The notes: a model not told the origin generated them from the sequence alone. A stretch of DNA of 64,000 nt from Stutzerimonas stutzeri (GCF_013522825.1 NZ_JAAMQZ010000023.1:1-64000); one strand, 5' to 3'; counted from the stretch's first letter, positions 1 through 11,018 are shown. Numbers and translations: made by a program.

Positions 1-354
1 CGGACGGCAGCACTTGTGCTGGCTGAACTGGGGGACATTCAACGCTTCGGCAGCAGCCGAGCGGTCACCGCCTTTGCAGGGCTCAATCCCAAGCTACAGG
101 ACTCGGGGATACTCAAAGGGCATGTGCAGATTTCCCGCATGGGGTCAGCCAGGTTGCGCGCAGGGCTCTACATGCCAGCCATTACGTCCATGAGCCGTAA
201 CCCTGCCATTCGGGCAATGGTCGAGCGGATGAAAGCCAGAGGCAAAGCCGGCAAACAGATCGTCTGCGCGGCGATGCGTAAATTGCTCTGTATCGCCTAT
301 GGCGTGTTGAAATCCGGCGAACCGTTCAACCCCGAACTCGCTATTGCGAAGTGA
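1..354 (+). CDS. IS110-family transposase/recombinase, C-terminal part (5' end outside window)
   Basis: The frame is open from base 1, so only about 118 C-terminal residues are visible. They match the second (transposase_20-like) domain of IS110-family DEDD recombinases: the stretches 'TAFAGLNPKLQDSG', 'RLRAGLYMPAI' and the basic tail 'ARGKAGKQIVCAAMRK' are typical of that domain. These enzymes act with a bridge RNA encoded in a noncoding end of the element. The N-terminal RuvC-like domain and the start lie upstream of the window, so whether the element is intact cannot be decided here. The gene lies just ahead of liuA, where other pseudomonads carry liuR. Confidence 0.85.
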   Translation, partial: RTAALVLAELGDIQRFGSSRAVTAFAGLNPKLQDSGILKGHVQISRMGSARLRAGLYMPAITSMSRNPAIRAMVERMKARGKAGKQIVCAAMRKLLCIAYGVLKSGEPFNPELAIAK

Positions 355-388
355 GGGGCAAGACGGTATCTACCGAAGCCACACCATT
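1..388 (+). mobile_element. Right end of an IS110-family insertion element (outer boundary approximate)
   Basis: Only the 3' part of the recombinase gene and a short noncoding tail (355-388) are visible. The right limit is set at 388 because a palindromic repeat that recurs elsewhere in the window starts at 389. No terminal inverted repeat or target duplication is evident, as expected for IS110 elements. A tail this short would suggest an element whose bridge RNA lies at the other end, outside the window; this is inference. Confidence 0.5.
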
Positions 389-421
389 CGTAGGTCGAAT
401 TGGCCGAAGGCGTAATCCGAC
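389..421. repeat. REP-like palindromic repeat, copy A
   Basis: A 33-base palindromic unit with the core 'ggccgaaggcgtaatccgac'. The reverse complement of 48472-48504 matches it at 31 of 33 positions, so it is a dispersed repeat. It abuts the IS110 recombinase tail and may be the insertion target. Confidence 0.75.
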
Positions 422-464
422 ATTCCTCACCGCAATTTGACAATCCCCCACCATTCAGCTTTCG

Positions 465-498
465 TTGACGTAAAGGTAAAGCACGGTTCGCCGATTAT
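465..498 (+). promoter_or_regulatory. Probable liu promoter with LiuR-like operator
   Basis: The sequence 'ttgacgtaaaggtaaa' at 465-480 resembles the partly palindromic TTGACGT/ACGTAA-type sites described for the MerR regulator LiuR, and it begins with a good -35 hexamer (TTGACG). A -10 hexamer is less clear; 'gattat' at 493-498 is possible with a long spacer, as in MerR-controlled promoters. It lies 70-85 bases before liuA. A motif 'aacaacga' at 527-534 near the ribosome binding site loosely resembles a Crc/Hfq target, which is speculative. Confidence 0.5.
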
Positions 499-549
499 TG
501 CCAGTCGCGCGACGTCCACTGATCAGAACAACGACAGGCAGGTGGCCTC

Positions 550-1713
550 ATGAACCATTCCGTGCTCAATTTCGCGCTTGGCGAAACCCTCGACATGCTG
601 CGCGATCAGGTGGCGGGTTTCGTTGCCGACGAACTGGCGCCACGCGCCGAAGCCATCGACCGCGACAATGCCTTTCCGCACGACATGTGGCGCAAGTTTG
701 GCGACATGGGCCTGCTCGGCGTGACCGTTCCCGAACAATACGGCGGCGCCGGCCTCGGCTATCTGGCGCATGTGCTGGCGATGGAGGAAATCAGCCGGGG
801 CTCGGCCTCGGTGGCGCTGTCCTACGGCGCGCACTCGAACCTGTGCGTCAACCAGATCAACCGCAACGGCACCGCCGAGCAGAAGGAAAAGTACCTGCCG
901 AAACTGATCAGCGGCGAGCACGTCGGCGCACTGGCCATGAGCGAACCCAATGCCGGTTCCGATGTGGTCTCGATGAAGCTGCGCGCCGAGAGAAAAGGCG
1001 ACCGTTTCATCCTCAACGGCAGCAAGACCTGGATCACCAACGGCCCCGACGCCAACACCTACGTGATCTATGCTCGCACGGTCCCGGACGCGGGCGCCCA
1101 CGGCATCAGCGCCTTTATCGTCGAGCGCGACTGGAAAGGCTTCTCCCGTGGCAACAAGTTCGACAAACTCGGCATGCGCGGTTCCAACACCTGCGAGCTG
1201 TTCTTCGACGATGTCGAGGTCCCGGAAGACAACCTGCTGGGCGCCGAGAACGCGGGCGTCAGGGTGCTGATGAGCGGCCTGGATTACGAGCGCGTGGTGC
1301 TCGCCGGAGGCCCGGTCGGCATCATGCAGGCCTGCCTGGACGTGGTGCTACCCTATATCCACGACCGTCAGCAGTTCGGCCAGAGCATCGGCGAGTTCCA
1401 GTTCATCCAGGGCAAGGTGGCCGACATGTACGTCCAGCTCAACGCCAGCCGAGCCTACCTCTATAGCGTTGCGCAGGCCTGCGACCGTGGCGAAACCACC
1501 CGCAAGGACGCCGCCGGGGTGATTCTCTACACCGCCGAGGCGGCGACGCAGATGGCGCTGCAGGCGATCCAGATTCTCGGCGGCAACGGCTATATCAACG
1601 AGTTCCCCACCGGGCGCCTGCTGCGCGACGCCAAGCTCTACGAGATCGGCGCCGGCACCAGCGAGATTCGCCGCATGCTGATCGGACGCGAGCTGTTCAA
1701 TGAAACCAAATAA
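550..1713 (+). CDS. liuA: Isovaleryl-CoA dehydrogenase
   Basis: A 387-residue FAD-dependent acyl-CoA dehydrogenase with the usual N-terminal helical, middle beta and C-terminal helical domains. It oxidises isovaleryl-CoA to 3-methylcrotonyl-CoA in leucine catabolism. The '[10 protein letters not shown]' signature is near residue 125. The isovaleryl-specific catalytic glutamate is E247 in '[13 protein letters not shown]', placed as in isovaleryl-CoA dehydrogenases rather than in straight-chain family members. The C-terminal '[13 protein letters not shown]' and '[18 protein letters not shown]' blocks are present. The ATG at 550 follows 'caggcaggtgg' and matches family starts. It is the first gene of the liuABCDE cluster. 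Confidence 0.95.
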   Translation: MNHSVLNFALGETLDMLRDQVAGFVADELAPRAEAIDRDNAFPHDMWRKFGDMGLLGVTVPEQYGGAGLGYLAHVLAMEEISRGSASVALSYGAHSNLCVNQINRNGTAEQKEKYLPKLISGEHVGALAMSEPNAGSDVVSMKLRAERKGDRFILNGSKTWITNGPDANTYVIYARTVPDAGAHGISAFIVERDWKGFSRGNKFDKLGMRGSNTCELFFDDVEVPEDNLLGAENAGVRVLMSGLDYERVVLAGGPVGIMQACLDVVLPYIHDRQQFGQSIGEFQFIQGKVADMYVQLNASRAYLYSVAQACDRGETTRKDAAGVILYTAEAATQMALQAIQILGGNGYINEFPTGRLLRDAKLYEIGAGTSEIRRMLIGRELFNETK

Positions 1714-1797
1714 TAAAAGCCGCTGGAGGCTAAAGGCTGGAGGCTGGACGAAAGCAGCCGCAGCCCCCGTTCAGCCTCCAGCCTATAGCGCTTTTAT
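1713..1797. repeat. Imperfect inverted repeat between liuA and liuB
   Basis: The outer arms 'ataaaagc' (1713-1720) and 'gcttttat' (1790-1797) are complementary. Inside, 'ggctggaggctgg' pairs roughly with 'cagcctccagcc', giving a long imperfect hairpin. It begins in the liuA stop region and ends 10 bases before the liuB start. It could act as an RNA processing or attenuation structure in the operon mRNA, or be an inserted MITE-like repeat. Confidence 0.65.
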
Positions 1798-1807
1798 CGA
1801 GGGCTTT

Positions 1808-3415
1808 ATGGCTATCCTGCACACCCAGATCAACCCCCGCTCGCCGGAGTTCGCCGCCAACCACGCCGCGATGCATGCGCAGGTGAACGACTTGCGCGCC
1901 CTGCTCGAGCACATTGCCGAGGGCGGCGGCGCAACCGCCCAGCAACGCCATGTTTCACGCGGCAAGCTGCTGGTGCGCGAGCGTATCGACACCTTGCTCG
2001 ATCCCGGCTCGGCGTTTCTCGAACTGTCGCCGCTGGCCGCGCACGAGGTCTATGGCGAAGAGGTACCCGCCGCCGGCGTGGTGGCCGGGATCGGTCGCAT
2101 CGAAGGCGTCGAATGCATGATCATCGCCAACGACGCCACGGTAAAAGGCGGCACCTACTACCCGCTGACGGTGAAGAAACACCTGCGCGCCCAGACCATC
2201 GCCCAGGAAAACCGCCTGCCCTGCCTCTATCTGGTGGATTCCGGCGGCGCCAACCTGCCGCGCCAGGACGAGGTGTTTCCCGACCGCGAGCACTTCGGGC
2301 GGATCTTCTTCAACCAGGCCAACATGAGCGCCATGGGCATCCCGCAGATCGCCGTGGTGATGGGCTCCTGCACCGCCGGCGGGGCCTATGTGCCGGCGAT
2401 GGCCGACGAAACCATCATGGTGCGCGAACAGGCGACCATCTTTCTCGCCGGTCCGCCGCTGGTCAAAGCCGCCACCGGCGAGGTGGTGACCGCCGAGGAA
2501 CTGGGCGGCGCCGAGGTGCACTGCAAGACCAGTGGCGTCGCCGATCATTACGCCGAGAACGACGAACACGCCCTGGCCCTCGCCCGCCGCTGCGTGGCCA
2601 ATCTCAACTGGCGCAAACAAGGGCAATTGCAAGCGCGCGAACCCAGACCGCCGCGCTATCCGGCGGACGAGCTGTACGGCGTCATCCCGGCCCAGAGCAA
2701 ACAGCCCTACGACGTGCGCGAAGTGATCGCGCGGCTGGTGGATGACAGCGAGTTCGATGAATTCAAGGCACTGTTCGGCACCACCCTGGTATGCGGTTTC
2801 GCCCATCTGCACGGCTACCCCGTCGCCATCCTCGCCAACAACGGCATCCTGTTTTCCGAAGCGGCGCAGAAAGGCGCGCACTTCATCGAGCTGGCCTGCC
2901 AGCGCGGCATTGCGCTGCTGTTCCTGCAGAACATCACCGGCTTCATGGTCGGGCAAAAGTATGAAGCGGGGGGAATTGCGAAGCATGGCGCCAAGCTGGT
3001 CACCGCCGTGGCCTGCGCGCGGGTGCCGAAGTTCACGGTGATCATCGGCGGCAGCTTCGGCGCGGGGAATTACGGCATGTGCGGGCGCGCCTACGACCCG
3101 CGCTTCCTGTGGATGTGGCCCAACGCCCGCATCGCCGTGATGGGTGGCGAACAGGCCGCCGGCGTACTGGCGCAGGTCAAGCAGGAACAAAGCGAGCGCG
3201 CCGGTAACAGGCTCGGCGCTGACGAAGTGGCGGCCATCAAACAGCCAATCCTCGAACAGTACGAGCGCCAGGGTCACCCGTACTATTCCAGTGCAAGACT
3301 GTGGGATGACGGCGTGATCGATCCGGCGCAGACGCGCGACGTGCTGGGCCTGGCAATCTCGGCCAGCCTCAATGCGCCCATCGAGCCGACACGCTTCGGC
3401 GTGTTCCGTATGTAA
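1808..3415 (+). CDS. liuB: Methylcrotonyl-CoA carboxylase, beta (carboxyltransferase) subunit
   Basis: A 535-residue acyl-CoA carboxyltransferase with N and C carboxyltransferase domains, joining with LiuD to carboxylate 3-methylcrotonyl-CoA to 3-methylglutaconyl-CoA. Family features include '[17 protein letters not shown]', '[15 protein letters not shown]' and '[19 protein letters not shown]' with a following '[16 protein letters not shown]'. The reading frame is open upstream to about 1700 through the palindromic element, but the ATG at 1808 starts with '[15 protein letters not shown]' like known LiuB proteins and gives the normal length, so that start is used. Confidence 0.95.
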   Translation: MAILHTQINPRSPEFAANHAAMHAQVNDLRALLEHIAEGGGATAQQRHVSRGKLLVRERIDTLLDPGSAFLELSPLAAHEVYGEEVPAAGVVAGIGRIEGVECMIIANDATVKGGTYYPLTVKKHLRAQTIAQENRLPCLYLVDSGGANLPRQDEVFPDREHFGRIFFNQANMSAMGIPQIAVVMGSCTAGGAYVPAMADETIMVREQATIFLAGPPLVKAATGEVVTAEELGGAEVHCKTSGVADHYAENDEHALALARRCVANLNWRKQGQLQAREPRPPRYPADELYGVIPAQSKQPYDVREVIARLVDDSEFDEFKALFGTTLVCGFAHLHGYPVAILANNGILFSEAAQKGAHFIELACQRGIALLFLQNITGFMVGQKYEAGGIAKHGAKLVTAVACARVPKFTVIIGGSFGAGNYGMCGRAYDPRFLWMWPNARIAVMGGEQAAGVLAQVKQEQSERAGNRLGADEVAAIKQPILEQYERQGHPYYSSARLWDDGVIDPAQTRDVLGLAISASLNAPIEPTRFGVFRM

Positions 3416-3438
3416 AGCCGCTCTGTACTGGAGTTCAA

Positions 3439-4239
3439 ATGACTGATTTCACGACCGTACAGCTTGAAACCGACCCACGCGGCTTCGCCACCCTCTGGCT
3501 GAATCGTCCGGAAAAGCACAACGCCTTCAATGCCGAAATGATTCGCGAACTGGTACTCGCCATCGATCAGGTGCAGGCGGACCCTTCGTTGCGTTTCCTG
3601 CTGTTGCGCGGACGCGGGCGGCATTTCTGCGCCGGTGCCGACCTGGCCTGGATGCGGCAGTGCGCGGCGCTGGATTTCGAGGCCAATCTCGGCGATGCGC
3701 GCCAGCTGGGCCAACTGATGTACAGCCTCTACCATTTGAAACTGCCGACGCTGGCCGTGGTTCAGGGCGCGGCGTTCGGCGGTGCGTTGGGGCTGATTGC
3801 CGCCTGCGACATGGCCATCGGCGCGAGCAGCGCGGAGTTTTCGCTGTCGGAAGTGCGTATCGGCCTCGCCCCGGCGGTGATCAGCCCGCTGCTGTTCAAG
3901 GCCATCGGCGAACGCGCGACACGCCGCTACGCCCTGACCGGCGAGCGCTTCAGCGCTGAAAAGGCCGGCGAGCTGGGCCTGCTGTCGGATATCTACGCAG
4001 ACGAAGAACTGGATGAGCGCCTGGGCGGCTGGACAGACAACCTGCTGCGCAACGGCCCGCACGCCATGCGCGCCTGCAAGGACCTGCTGCGCGAAACGGC
4101 CAGCGCATCGCTCAGCCCTGCCCTGCGCCGCTACACCGAAAACGCCATCGCGCAGATTCGCGTCAGCCCCGAGGGTCAGGAAGGACTGAATGCCTTTCTG
4201 GAAAAGCGCCGCCCCGCCTGGCAGGAGACACAGTCATGA
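3439..4239 (+). CDS. liuC: 3-methylglutaconyl-CoA hydratase (enoyl-CoA hydratase family)
   Basis: A 266-residue crotonase-fold hydratase. The oxyanion-hole blocks are visible as 'GRHFCAGADLAWM' near residue 60 and 'VVQGAAFGGALGLIAACD' near residue 108, and the conserved acidic residue in 'FSLSEVRIGLAPAVISP'. Its position between the two carboxylase subunit genes points to hydration of 3-methylglutaconyl-CoA to HMG-CoA. It starts 23 bases after liuB and its last four bases overlap the liuD start (ATGA), so translation is probably coupled. Confidence 0.93.
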   Translation: MTDFTTVQLETDPRGFATLWLNRPEKHNAFNAEMIRELVLAIDQVQADPSLRFLLLRGRGRHFCAGADLAWMRQCAALDFEANLGDARQLGQLMYSLYHLKLPTLAVVQGAAFGGALGLIAACDMAIGASSAEFSLSEVRIGLAPAVISPLLFKAIGERATRRYALTGERFSAEKAGELGLLSDIYADEELDERLGGWTDNLLRNGPHAMRACKDLLRETASASLSPALRRYTENAIAQIRVSPEGQEGLNAFLEKRRPAWQETQS

Positions 4240-6143
4240 GCCGCCCCCTCGACACCCTGCTGGTGGCCAACCGGGGCGAGATCGCCTGCCGCGTGATGCG
4301 CACCGCCAGAACCATGGGCCTGACCACGGTGGCGGTGCACAGCGCCATCGACCGCGACGCCCGGCATGCCCGCGAAGCCGATATCCGTATCGACCTCGGC
4401 GGCGCTAAACCGGCTGAGAGCTATCTGCTGATCGACAGGATCATTGCCGCCGCGCACAGCAGCGGTGCCCAGGCGATTCACCCCGGCTATGGCTTTCTGT
4501 CCGAGAACGCCGCTTTCGCCCACGCCGTGGAAAACGCCGGCCTGATCTTTCTCGGCCCACCCGCCTCCGCCATCGACGCCATGGGCAGCAAGTCCGCCGC
4601 CAAGGCACTGATGGAACAGGCCGGCGTGCCGCTGGTGCCCGGTTATCACGGCGACGATCAGGCGCTGGAGCGCTTCCGCGCCGCCGCAGAAAACATCGGC
4701 TATCCGCTGCTGCTCAAGGCCACTGCCGGGGGTGGCGGCAAAGGCATGAAGGTGGTCGAGCGCGAGGCCGATCTGGCCGAAGCCTTGCAGTCCGCCCGGC
4801 GCGAAGCGCAGTCGGCGTTCGGCGATTCACGCATGCTGGTGGAAAAATACCTGCTCAAGCCGCGCCACGTGGAAATCCAGGTGTTCGCCGACCAGCATGG
4901 CAACTGCCTCTACCTCAACGAGCGCGACTGCTCGATCCAGCGACGCCACCAGAAGGTCGTCGAGGAGGCGCCCGCGCCCGGCCTGACGCCGGAGCTGCGC
5001 CGCGCCATGGGTGAAGCGGCGGTCAAGGCGGCGCAGGCCATCGGTTATGTCGGCGCCGGCACCGTGGAGTTCCTCCTCGATGCCACTGGCGAATTCTTCT
5101 TCATGGAGATGAACACCCGCCTGCAGGTGGAGCATCCGGTCACGGAGATGATCACCGGGCTGGATCTGGTGGCCTGGCAGATTCGCGTCGCCCGCGGCGA
5201 GCCATTGCCCATCAACCAGGAGCAGGTGCCGCTGAACGGCCATGCCATCGAGGTGCGGCTGTACGCCGAAGACCCGGACAGGGATTTTCTCCCCGCCACC
5301 GGCTGCCTCGACCTGTACCGTGAGCCGGAAGCCGGACCCGGTCGGCGCGTAGACAGCGGCGTGAGCGAGGGCGATAGCGTCTCGCCCTTCTACGACCCCA
5401 TGCTCGGCAAGCTGATCGCCTGGGGCGAGAACCGCGAGCAAGCGCGCCTGCGCCTGATGGCGATGCTCGCTGAAACCCATATTGGCGGGGTTCGCACCAA
5501 CCTCGCCTTCCTGCGGCGCGTGCTCGGCCATCCGGCGTTTGCCGCCGCCGAGCTGGACACCGGCTTCATCCCGCGCCATGCGGATGAATTGCTGCGTAAA
5601 GCCGGCGAGCTGACGGATGAGTTCTGGCCGCTGGCTGCCGAGCTGTTCGTCGAAACCGAACCGGCTCGGGTACGCAGCGATGATGTGCATTCACCTTGGG
5701 CGAAACGTGAAGGCTTGCGCTTGGGCATGCCTGCGCAAAGCCATGTGCATTTGATGTGCAACGGTGAAAGCCGTCGGGTACGCCTCGGGGCAGCGTCCAC
5801 AAGGGTCTCGCGCCAGCCAAAGGCCATTCGCCAGGGTCATGTCCTGTATCTGCAATGGAACGGCGAAATGCAGGCGGTCACTGCCTTCGACCCCATTGCC
5901 GAGGCGCAGGCCGACCACTCGCATCAGGGCGGGCTGACCGCCCCCATGAACGGCAGCATCGTCCGCGTGCTGGTCGAGGAAGGCCAGGCGGTGGAAGCCG
6001 GCACCGCGCTGATCGTGCTGGAGGCAATGAAGATGGAACACAGCATCCGCAGCGCCCAGGCCGGCGTGGTCAGGCAGTTGCTCTGCAGCGAAGGCGAGAT
6101 GGTCAGTGAAGGCGCGCTATTGCTGGAGATGGACGAGTCCTGA
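4236..6143 (+). CDS. liuD: Methylcrotonyl-CoA carboxylase, alpha (biotin) subunit
   Basis: A 635-residue biotin-dependent carboxylase subunit. The order is biotin carboxylase N-domain ('LLVANRGEIACRVMRTAR'), ATP-grasp domain with the glycine-rich loop 'KATAGGGGKGMKVV' near residue 160, 'NERDCSIQRRHQKVVEEAP', 'MEMNTRLQVEHPVTE', a biotin carboxylase C-domain, a linker, and a biotinyl domain. The biotin-accepting lysine is K599 in 'LEAMKMEHS'. It carboxylates biotin at the expense of ATP and bicarbonate and works with LiuB. Overlap with liuC implies translational coupling. Confidence 0.96.
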   Translation: MSRPLDTLLVANRGEIACRVMRTARTMGLTTVAVHSAIDRDARHAREADIRIDLGGAKPAESYLLIDRIIAAAHSSGAQAIHPGYGFLSENAAFAHAVENAGLIFLGPPASAIDAMGSKSAAKALMEQAGVPLVPGYHGDDQALERFRAAAENIGYPLLLKATAGGGGKGMKVVEREADLAEALQSARREAQSAFGDSRMLVEKYLLKPRHVEIQVFADQHGNCLYLNERDCSIQRRHQKVVEEAPAPGLTPELRRAMGEAAVKAAQAIGYVGAGTVEFLLDATGEFFFMEMNTRLQVEHPVTEMITGLDLVAWQIRVARGEPLPINQEQVPLNGHAIEVRLYAEDPDRDFLPATGCLDLYREPEAGPGRRVDSGVSEGDSVSPFYDPMLGKLIAWGENREQARLRLMAMLAETHIGGVRTNLAFLRRVLGHPAFAAAELDTGFIPRHADELLRKAGELTDEFWPLAAELFVETEPARVRSDDVHSPWAKREGLRLGMPAQSHVHLMCNGESRRVRLGAASTRVSRQPKAIRQGHVLYLQWNGEMQAVTAFDPIAEAQADHSHQGGLTAPMNGSIVRVLVEEGQAVEAGTALIVLEAMKMEHSIRSAQAGVVRQLLCSEGEMVSEGALLLEMDES

Positions 6144-6147
6144 ATAT

Positions 6148-6233
6148 CGTAGGGTGGAAAACGCCGAAGGCTTTTCCACCACACACGCAAACCATGATCA
6201 GGTGGAAAATGCTGCGCAGTTTTCCACCCTACG
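6148..6233. repeat. Double-hairpin palindromic element (BIME-like) between liuD and liuE
   Basis: Outer arms 'cgtaggg' (6148-6154) and 'ccctacg' (6227-6233) enclose two hairpins with the same 9-bp stem: 'ggtggaaaa' at 6153-6161 with 'ttttccacc' at 6172-6180, and again at 6201-6209 with 6220-6228. The loops differ. The element fills nearly all of the 98-base liuD-liuE gap and resembles paired REP units seen in pseudomonads. Confidence 0.85.
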
Positions 6234-6241
6234 GAGCACTT

Positions 6242-7144
6242 ATGACCCTGCCCAAACACGTTCGTCTGGTCGAAGTCGGCCCGCGCGATGGCCTGCAGAA
6301 CGAGAAGCAGCCGATCAGCATCGCCGACAAGGTGCGGCTGGTGAACGACCTCTCCGCTGCCGGTGTGCAGTACATCGAGGTCGGCAGTTTCGTCTCGCCC
6401 AAATGGGTACCGCAGATGGCCGGTTCCGCCGAGGTGTTCGCCCGGATCGAACAGATGCCCGGCGTGACCTACGCGGCGTTGACGCCCAACCTCAAGGGGC
6501 TGGAAACGGCCCTCGAAGCGGGCGTCAGCGAAGTCGCGGTGTTCGCCGCCGCATCGGAAGCCTTTTCGCAGAAGAACATCAACTGCTCCATCGACGAGAG
6601 CCTGGCGCGCTTCGCTCCCCTGCTGGAAATGGCACGCGCCAATGGCGTGCAGGTGCGCGGCTATGTCTCCTGCGTGCTGGGCTGCCCCTATGAAGGTGAG
6701 GTCGATCCGGCGCATGTTGCCCATGTCGCGCGCGAGCTGTTCGCCATGGGCTGCTACGAGATATCCCTGGGCGACACCATCGGCACCGGCACCCCCGGCA
6801 AGACCCGCCAGCTGATCGAAACCGTCAGCCACGGCGTACCGCGCGACAAGCTCGCCGGGCATTTCCACGACACCTACGGCCAGGCGCTGGCGAACATCTA
6901 TGCGAGCCTGCTCGAAGGCCTCTGCGTATTCGACAGCTCGGTCGCCGGGCTCGGCGGCTGCCCCTACGCCAGGGGTGCCAGCGGCAATGTGGCCAGCGAG
7001 GACGTGCTGTACATGCTCGACGGGCTGGGTATCGACACCGGCATCGACCTGGATGCGCTGGTTGCCGCCGGGCAGCGCATCAGCGATGTGCTGGGCCGGA
7101 CCAACGCATCGCGGGTCGCGCGGGCGCGGCAGAACGCGGTCTGA
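6242..7144 (+). CDS. liuE: Hydroxymethylglutaryl-CoA lyase
   Basis: A 300-residue TIM-barrel lyase that splits HMG-CoA to acetoacetate and acetyl-CoA, the last step of leucine breakdown. The N-terminal metal and substrate motif 'EVGPRDGLQNE', 'GHFHDTYGQALANIYA' with the metal-binding histidines, and the signature 'SVAGLGGCPYARGASGNVA' with the catalytic cysteine are all present. The ATG at 6242 follows 'acggagcact' and gives the usual family length; an upstream in-frame extension runs through the palindromic element and is rejected. Confidence 0.95.
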   Translation: MTLPKHVRLVEVGPRDGLQNEKQPISIADKVRLVNDLSAAGVQYIEVGSFVSPKWVPQMAGSAEVFARIEQMPGVTYAALTPNLKGLETALEAGVSEVAVFAAASEAFSQKNINCSIDESLARFAPLLEMARANGVQVRGYVSCVLGCPYEGEVDPAHVAHVARELFAMGCYEISLGDTIGTGTPGKTRQLIETVSHGVPRDKLAGHFHDTYGQALANIYASLLEGLCVFDSSVAGLGGCPYARGASGNVASEDVLYMLDGLGIDTGIDLDALVAAGQRISDVLGRTNASRVARARQNAV

Positions 7145-7166
7145 CGGGCGTTCGAGGAAGACAGCC

Positions 7167-7544
7167 ATGGCACAGCAGACCTACAGCATTTCCGATCTGG
7201 CCAACGAGCTGGACATCACCACCCGCGCCATTCGCTTCTATGAAGAACAGGGCATGCTCGCCCCCACACGGCGTGGCCAGGAACGCATCTACAGCCCCAG
7301 GGACCGCGTTGCCCTGAAGCTGATCCTGCGCGGCAAGCGCATCGGCTTTTCCCTGGCTGAATGCAAGACGCTGATCGAGCTCTACGACCCCAGGGCCGGC
7401 AACCGGAAACAACTGCAGATCATGCTCGACATGATTGCCGAACGCCGCCAGCAACTCGAACAGCAGCTGCTGGATATCCAGCAGATACAACGGGAACTCG
7501 ATACCGCCGAGGAACGCTGCCTGAAGGCCCTGGCGGGCCGCTGA
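7167..7544 (+). CDS. liuR: MerR-family regulator, LiuR-like
   Basis: A 125-residue MerR regulator. The winged helix is at residues 4-70 ('YSISDLANELDITTRAIRFYEEQGML', 'RRGQERIYSPRDRVALKLI'), followed by 'GFSLAECKTLIELYDP' and a C-terminal coiled coil used for dimerisation. The sequence resembles LiuR, which controls branched-chain amino acid catabolism. It lies 22 bases after liuE on the same strand, so it is likely cotranscribed, giving feedback on its own operon. In P. aeruginosa liuR lies ahead of liuA, so the order differs. It ends only 11 bases from the convergent uvrB stop. Confidence 0.85.
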   Translation: MAQQTYSISDLANELDITTRAIRFYEEQGMLAPTRRGQERIYSPRDRVALKLILRGKRIGFSLAECKTLIELYDPRAGNRKQLQIMLDMIAERRQQLEQQLLDIQQIQRELDTAEERCLKALAGR

Positions 7545-7555
7545 AACAGACGGGC

Positions 7556-9571
<2,016 letters not shown>

Positions 9572-9689
9572 ATGGACCTCTTGGTTGACGGACCTGCTGG
9601 GGTATCGATTGTGCCATTTCATGCGCCGCACGGCAGTGAAGACGGTCGGCAGTGCGCCCATGTGAACGGACCGATTCTGGCAGAAAAAC

Positions 9690-9729
9690 CATCCCGGCAT
9701 TCGCAACGAAAGCCCGGGATGGCTATAAT
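9690..9729 (+). promoter_or_regulatory. Promoter of tyrB with overlapping inverted repeat
   Basis: A strong -10 hexamer TATAAT lies at 9724-9729, with a weak -35 candidate 'ttcgca' at 9700-9705 and an 18-base spacer. An inverted repeat, 'ccatcccgg' and 'cccgggatgg' (about 9690-9722), spans the -35 region and stops just before the -10. It could be an operator or a remnant terminator in the uvrB-tyrB divergent region. Confidence 0.55.
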
Positions 9730-9808
9730 CCTGCCCGTTTGCCCGCAGCCCTCAGCGTGAAGCGAGGGTGCTGTATCACTCACCTTCTTCTCTTCGAGCC
9801 TCCCCACC

Positions 9809-11005
9809 ATGAGTTTGTTCTCTGCTGTCGAAATGGCGCCGCGCGATCCGATTCTCGGCCTCAATGAAGCCTTCAACGCCGACACGCGGGCGAACAAGGT
9901 CAATCTCGGCGTTGGCGTCTATTACAACGAAGAAGGTCGCATTCCCCTCCTGCGCGCAGTCGCTGCGGCGGAAATGGCGCGTCTGGAGCTGAACGCACCA
10001 CGCGGCTACCTGCCCATCGAGGGTATCGCCAGCTACGACATGGCGGTCCAGGGCCTGCTGTTCGGCGCGGATTCGGCGCTGGTCGCCGGGGGTCGCGTCG
10101 TCACCACCCAGGCTCTGGGTGGTACCGGCGCGCTGAAAATCGGTGCCGACTTCCTCAAGCGCCTCCTGCCGGACGCCGTGGTCGCCATCAGCAACCCGAG
10201 CTGGGAAAACCATCGCGCACTGTTCGAATCCGCCGGTTTCGCCGTGCAGAACTACAGCTACTACAACGCAAGCAGCCATGACGTCGACCGCGCGGCCATG
10301 CTCGAAGACCTGAACAATCTTCCGCCGCGCTCCATCGTCGTGCTGCACGCCTGCTGCCACAACCCCACTGGCGTCGACCTGCTGCCCGAAGACTGGAAGC
10401 AGGTGCTGGAAGTCCTGCGCGCCAGGGATCACGTGCCCTTCATCGACATCGCCTACCAGGGTTTCGGTGACGGCATCGAGGAAGACGCCGCCGCCGTGCG
10501 CCTGTTCGCCGAATCCGGCATGAGCTTCTTCGTCTCCAGCTCCTTCTCCAAATCCTTCTCGCTGTATGGCGAGCGCGTCGGCGCGCTGTCGATGGTCACC
10601 CAGAGCCAGGAAGAATCGACCCGCGTGCTGTCACAGATCAAGCGCGTGATCCGCACCAACTACTCCAACCCGCCGACCCATGGCGCCACCGTGGTTTCTG
10701 CCGTGCTCAACAACGCCGAACTGCGCGCCATGTGGGAAACCGAGCTGGGCGAGATGCGCACCCGCATCCAGGAAATGCGCCTGAGCATGGTCCGCCAGCT
10801 GGCCGAGAAAGGCGCCCGGCAGGACTTCAGCTTCGTCGCCAAGCAGCGCGGCATGTTCTCCTACTCCGGGCTGACGGCCGCACAGGTCGAGCGCCTGCGC
10901 GTGGAATTCGGCGTCTACGCCATCGGCACCGGACGCATCTGCGCCGCCGCGCTGAACCACAACAACCTGGACCACGTCACCGACGCCATCGTGCAGGTAA
11001 TTTGA
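9809..11005 (+). CDS. tyrB: Aromatic amino acid aminotransferase (class I, PLP)
   Basis: A 398-residue member of the aspartate/aromatic aminotransferase subfamily Ia, transferring amino groups between aromatic amino acids or aspartate and 2-oxoglutarate. The PLP lysine is K248 in 'SSSFSKSFSLYGERVGAL'. 'HACCHNPTGVDL' and 'FIDIAYQGFGDG' (PLP-phosphate and ring contacts) and the C-terminal 'GTGRICAAALN' arginine block are visible. Length and motifs fit TyrB/PhhC. The order uvrB divergent from tyrB is shared with P. aeruginosa from memory. Substrate preference between aromatic amino acids and aspartate cannot be read from sequence alone. Confidence 0.9.
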   Translation: MSLFSAVEMAPRDPILGLNEAFNADTRANKVNLGVGVYYNEEGRIPLLRAVAAAEMARLELNAPRGYLPIEGIASYDMAVQGLLFGADSALVAGGRVVTTQALGGTGALKIGADFLKRLLPDAVVAISNPSWENHRALFESAGFAVQNYSYYNASSHDVDRAAMLEDLNNLPPRSIVVLHACCHNPTGVDLLPEDWKQVLEVLRARDHVPFIDIAYQGFGDGIEEDAAAVRLFAESGMSFFVSSSFSKSFSLYGERVGALSMVTQSQEESTRVLSQIKRVIRTNYSNPPTHGATVVSAVLNNAELRAMWETELGEMRTRIQEMRLSMVRQLAEKGARQDFSFVAKQRGMFSYSGLTAAQVERLRVEFGVYAIGTGRICAAALNHNNLDHVTDAIVQVI

Positions 11006-11018
11006 GCCAGTCTCAGGG

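Noticed and set aside
1700..1807. An N-terminal extension of LiuB through the palindromic element
   Set aside because: The extension has no family match, overlaps the liuA end, and the internal ATG at 1808 gives the normal N-terminus.
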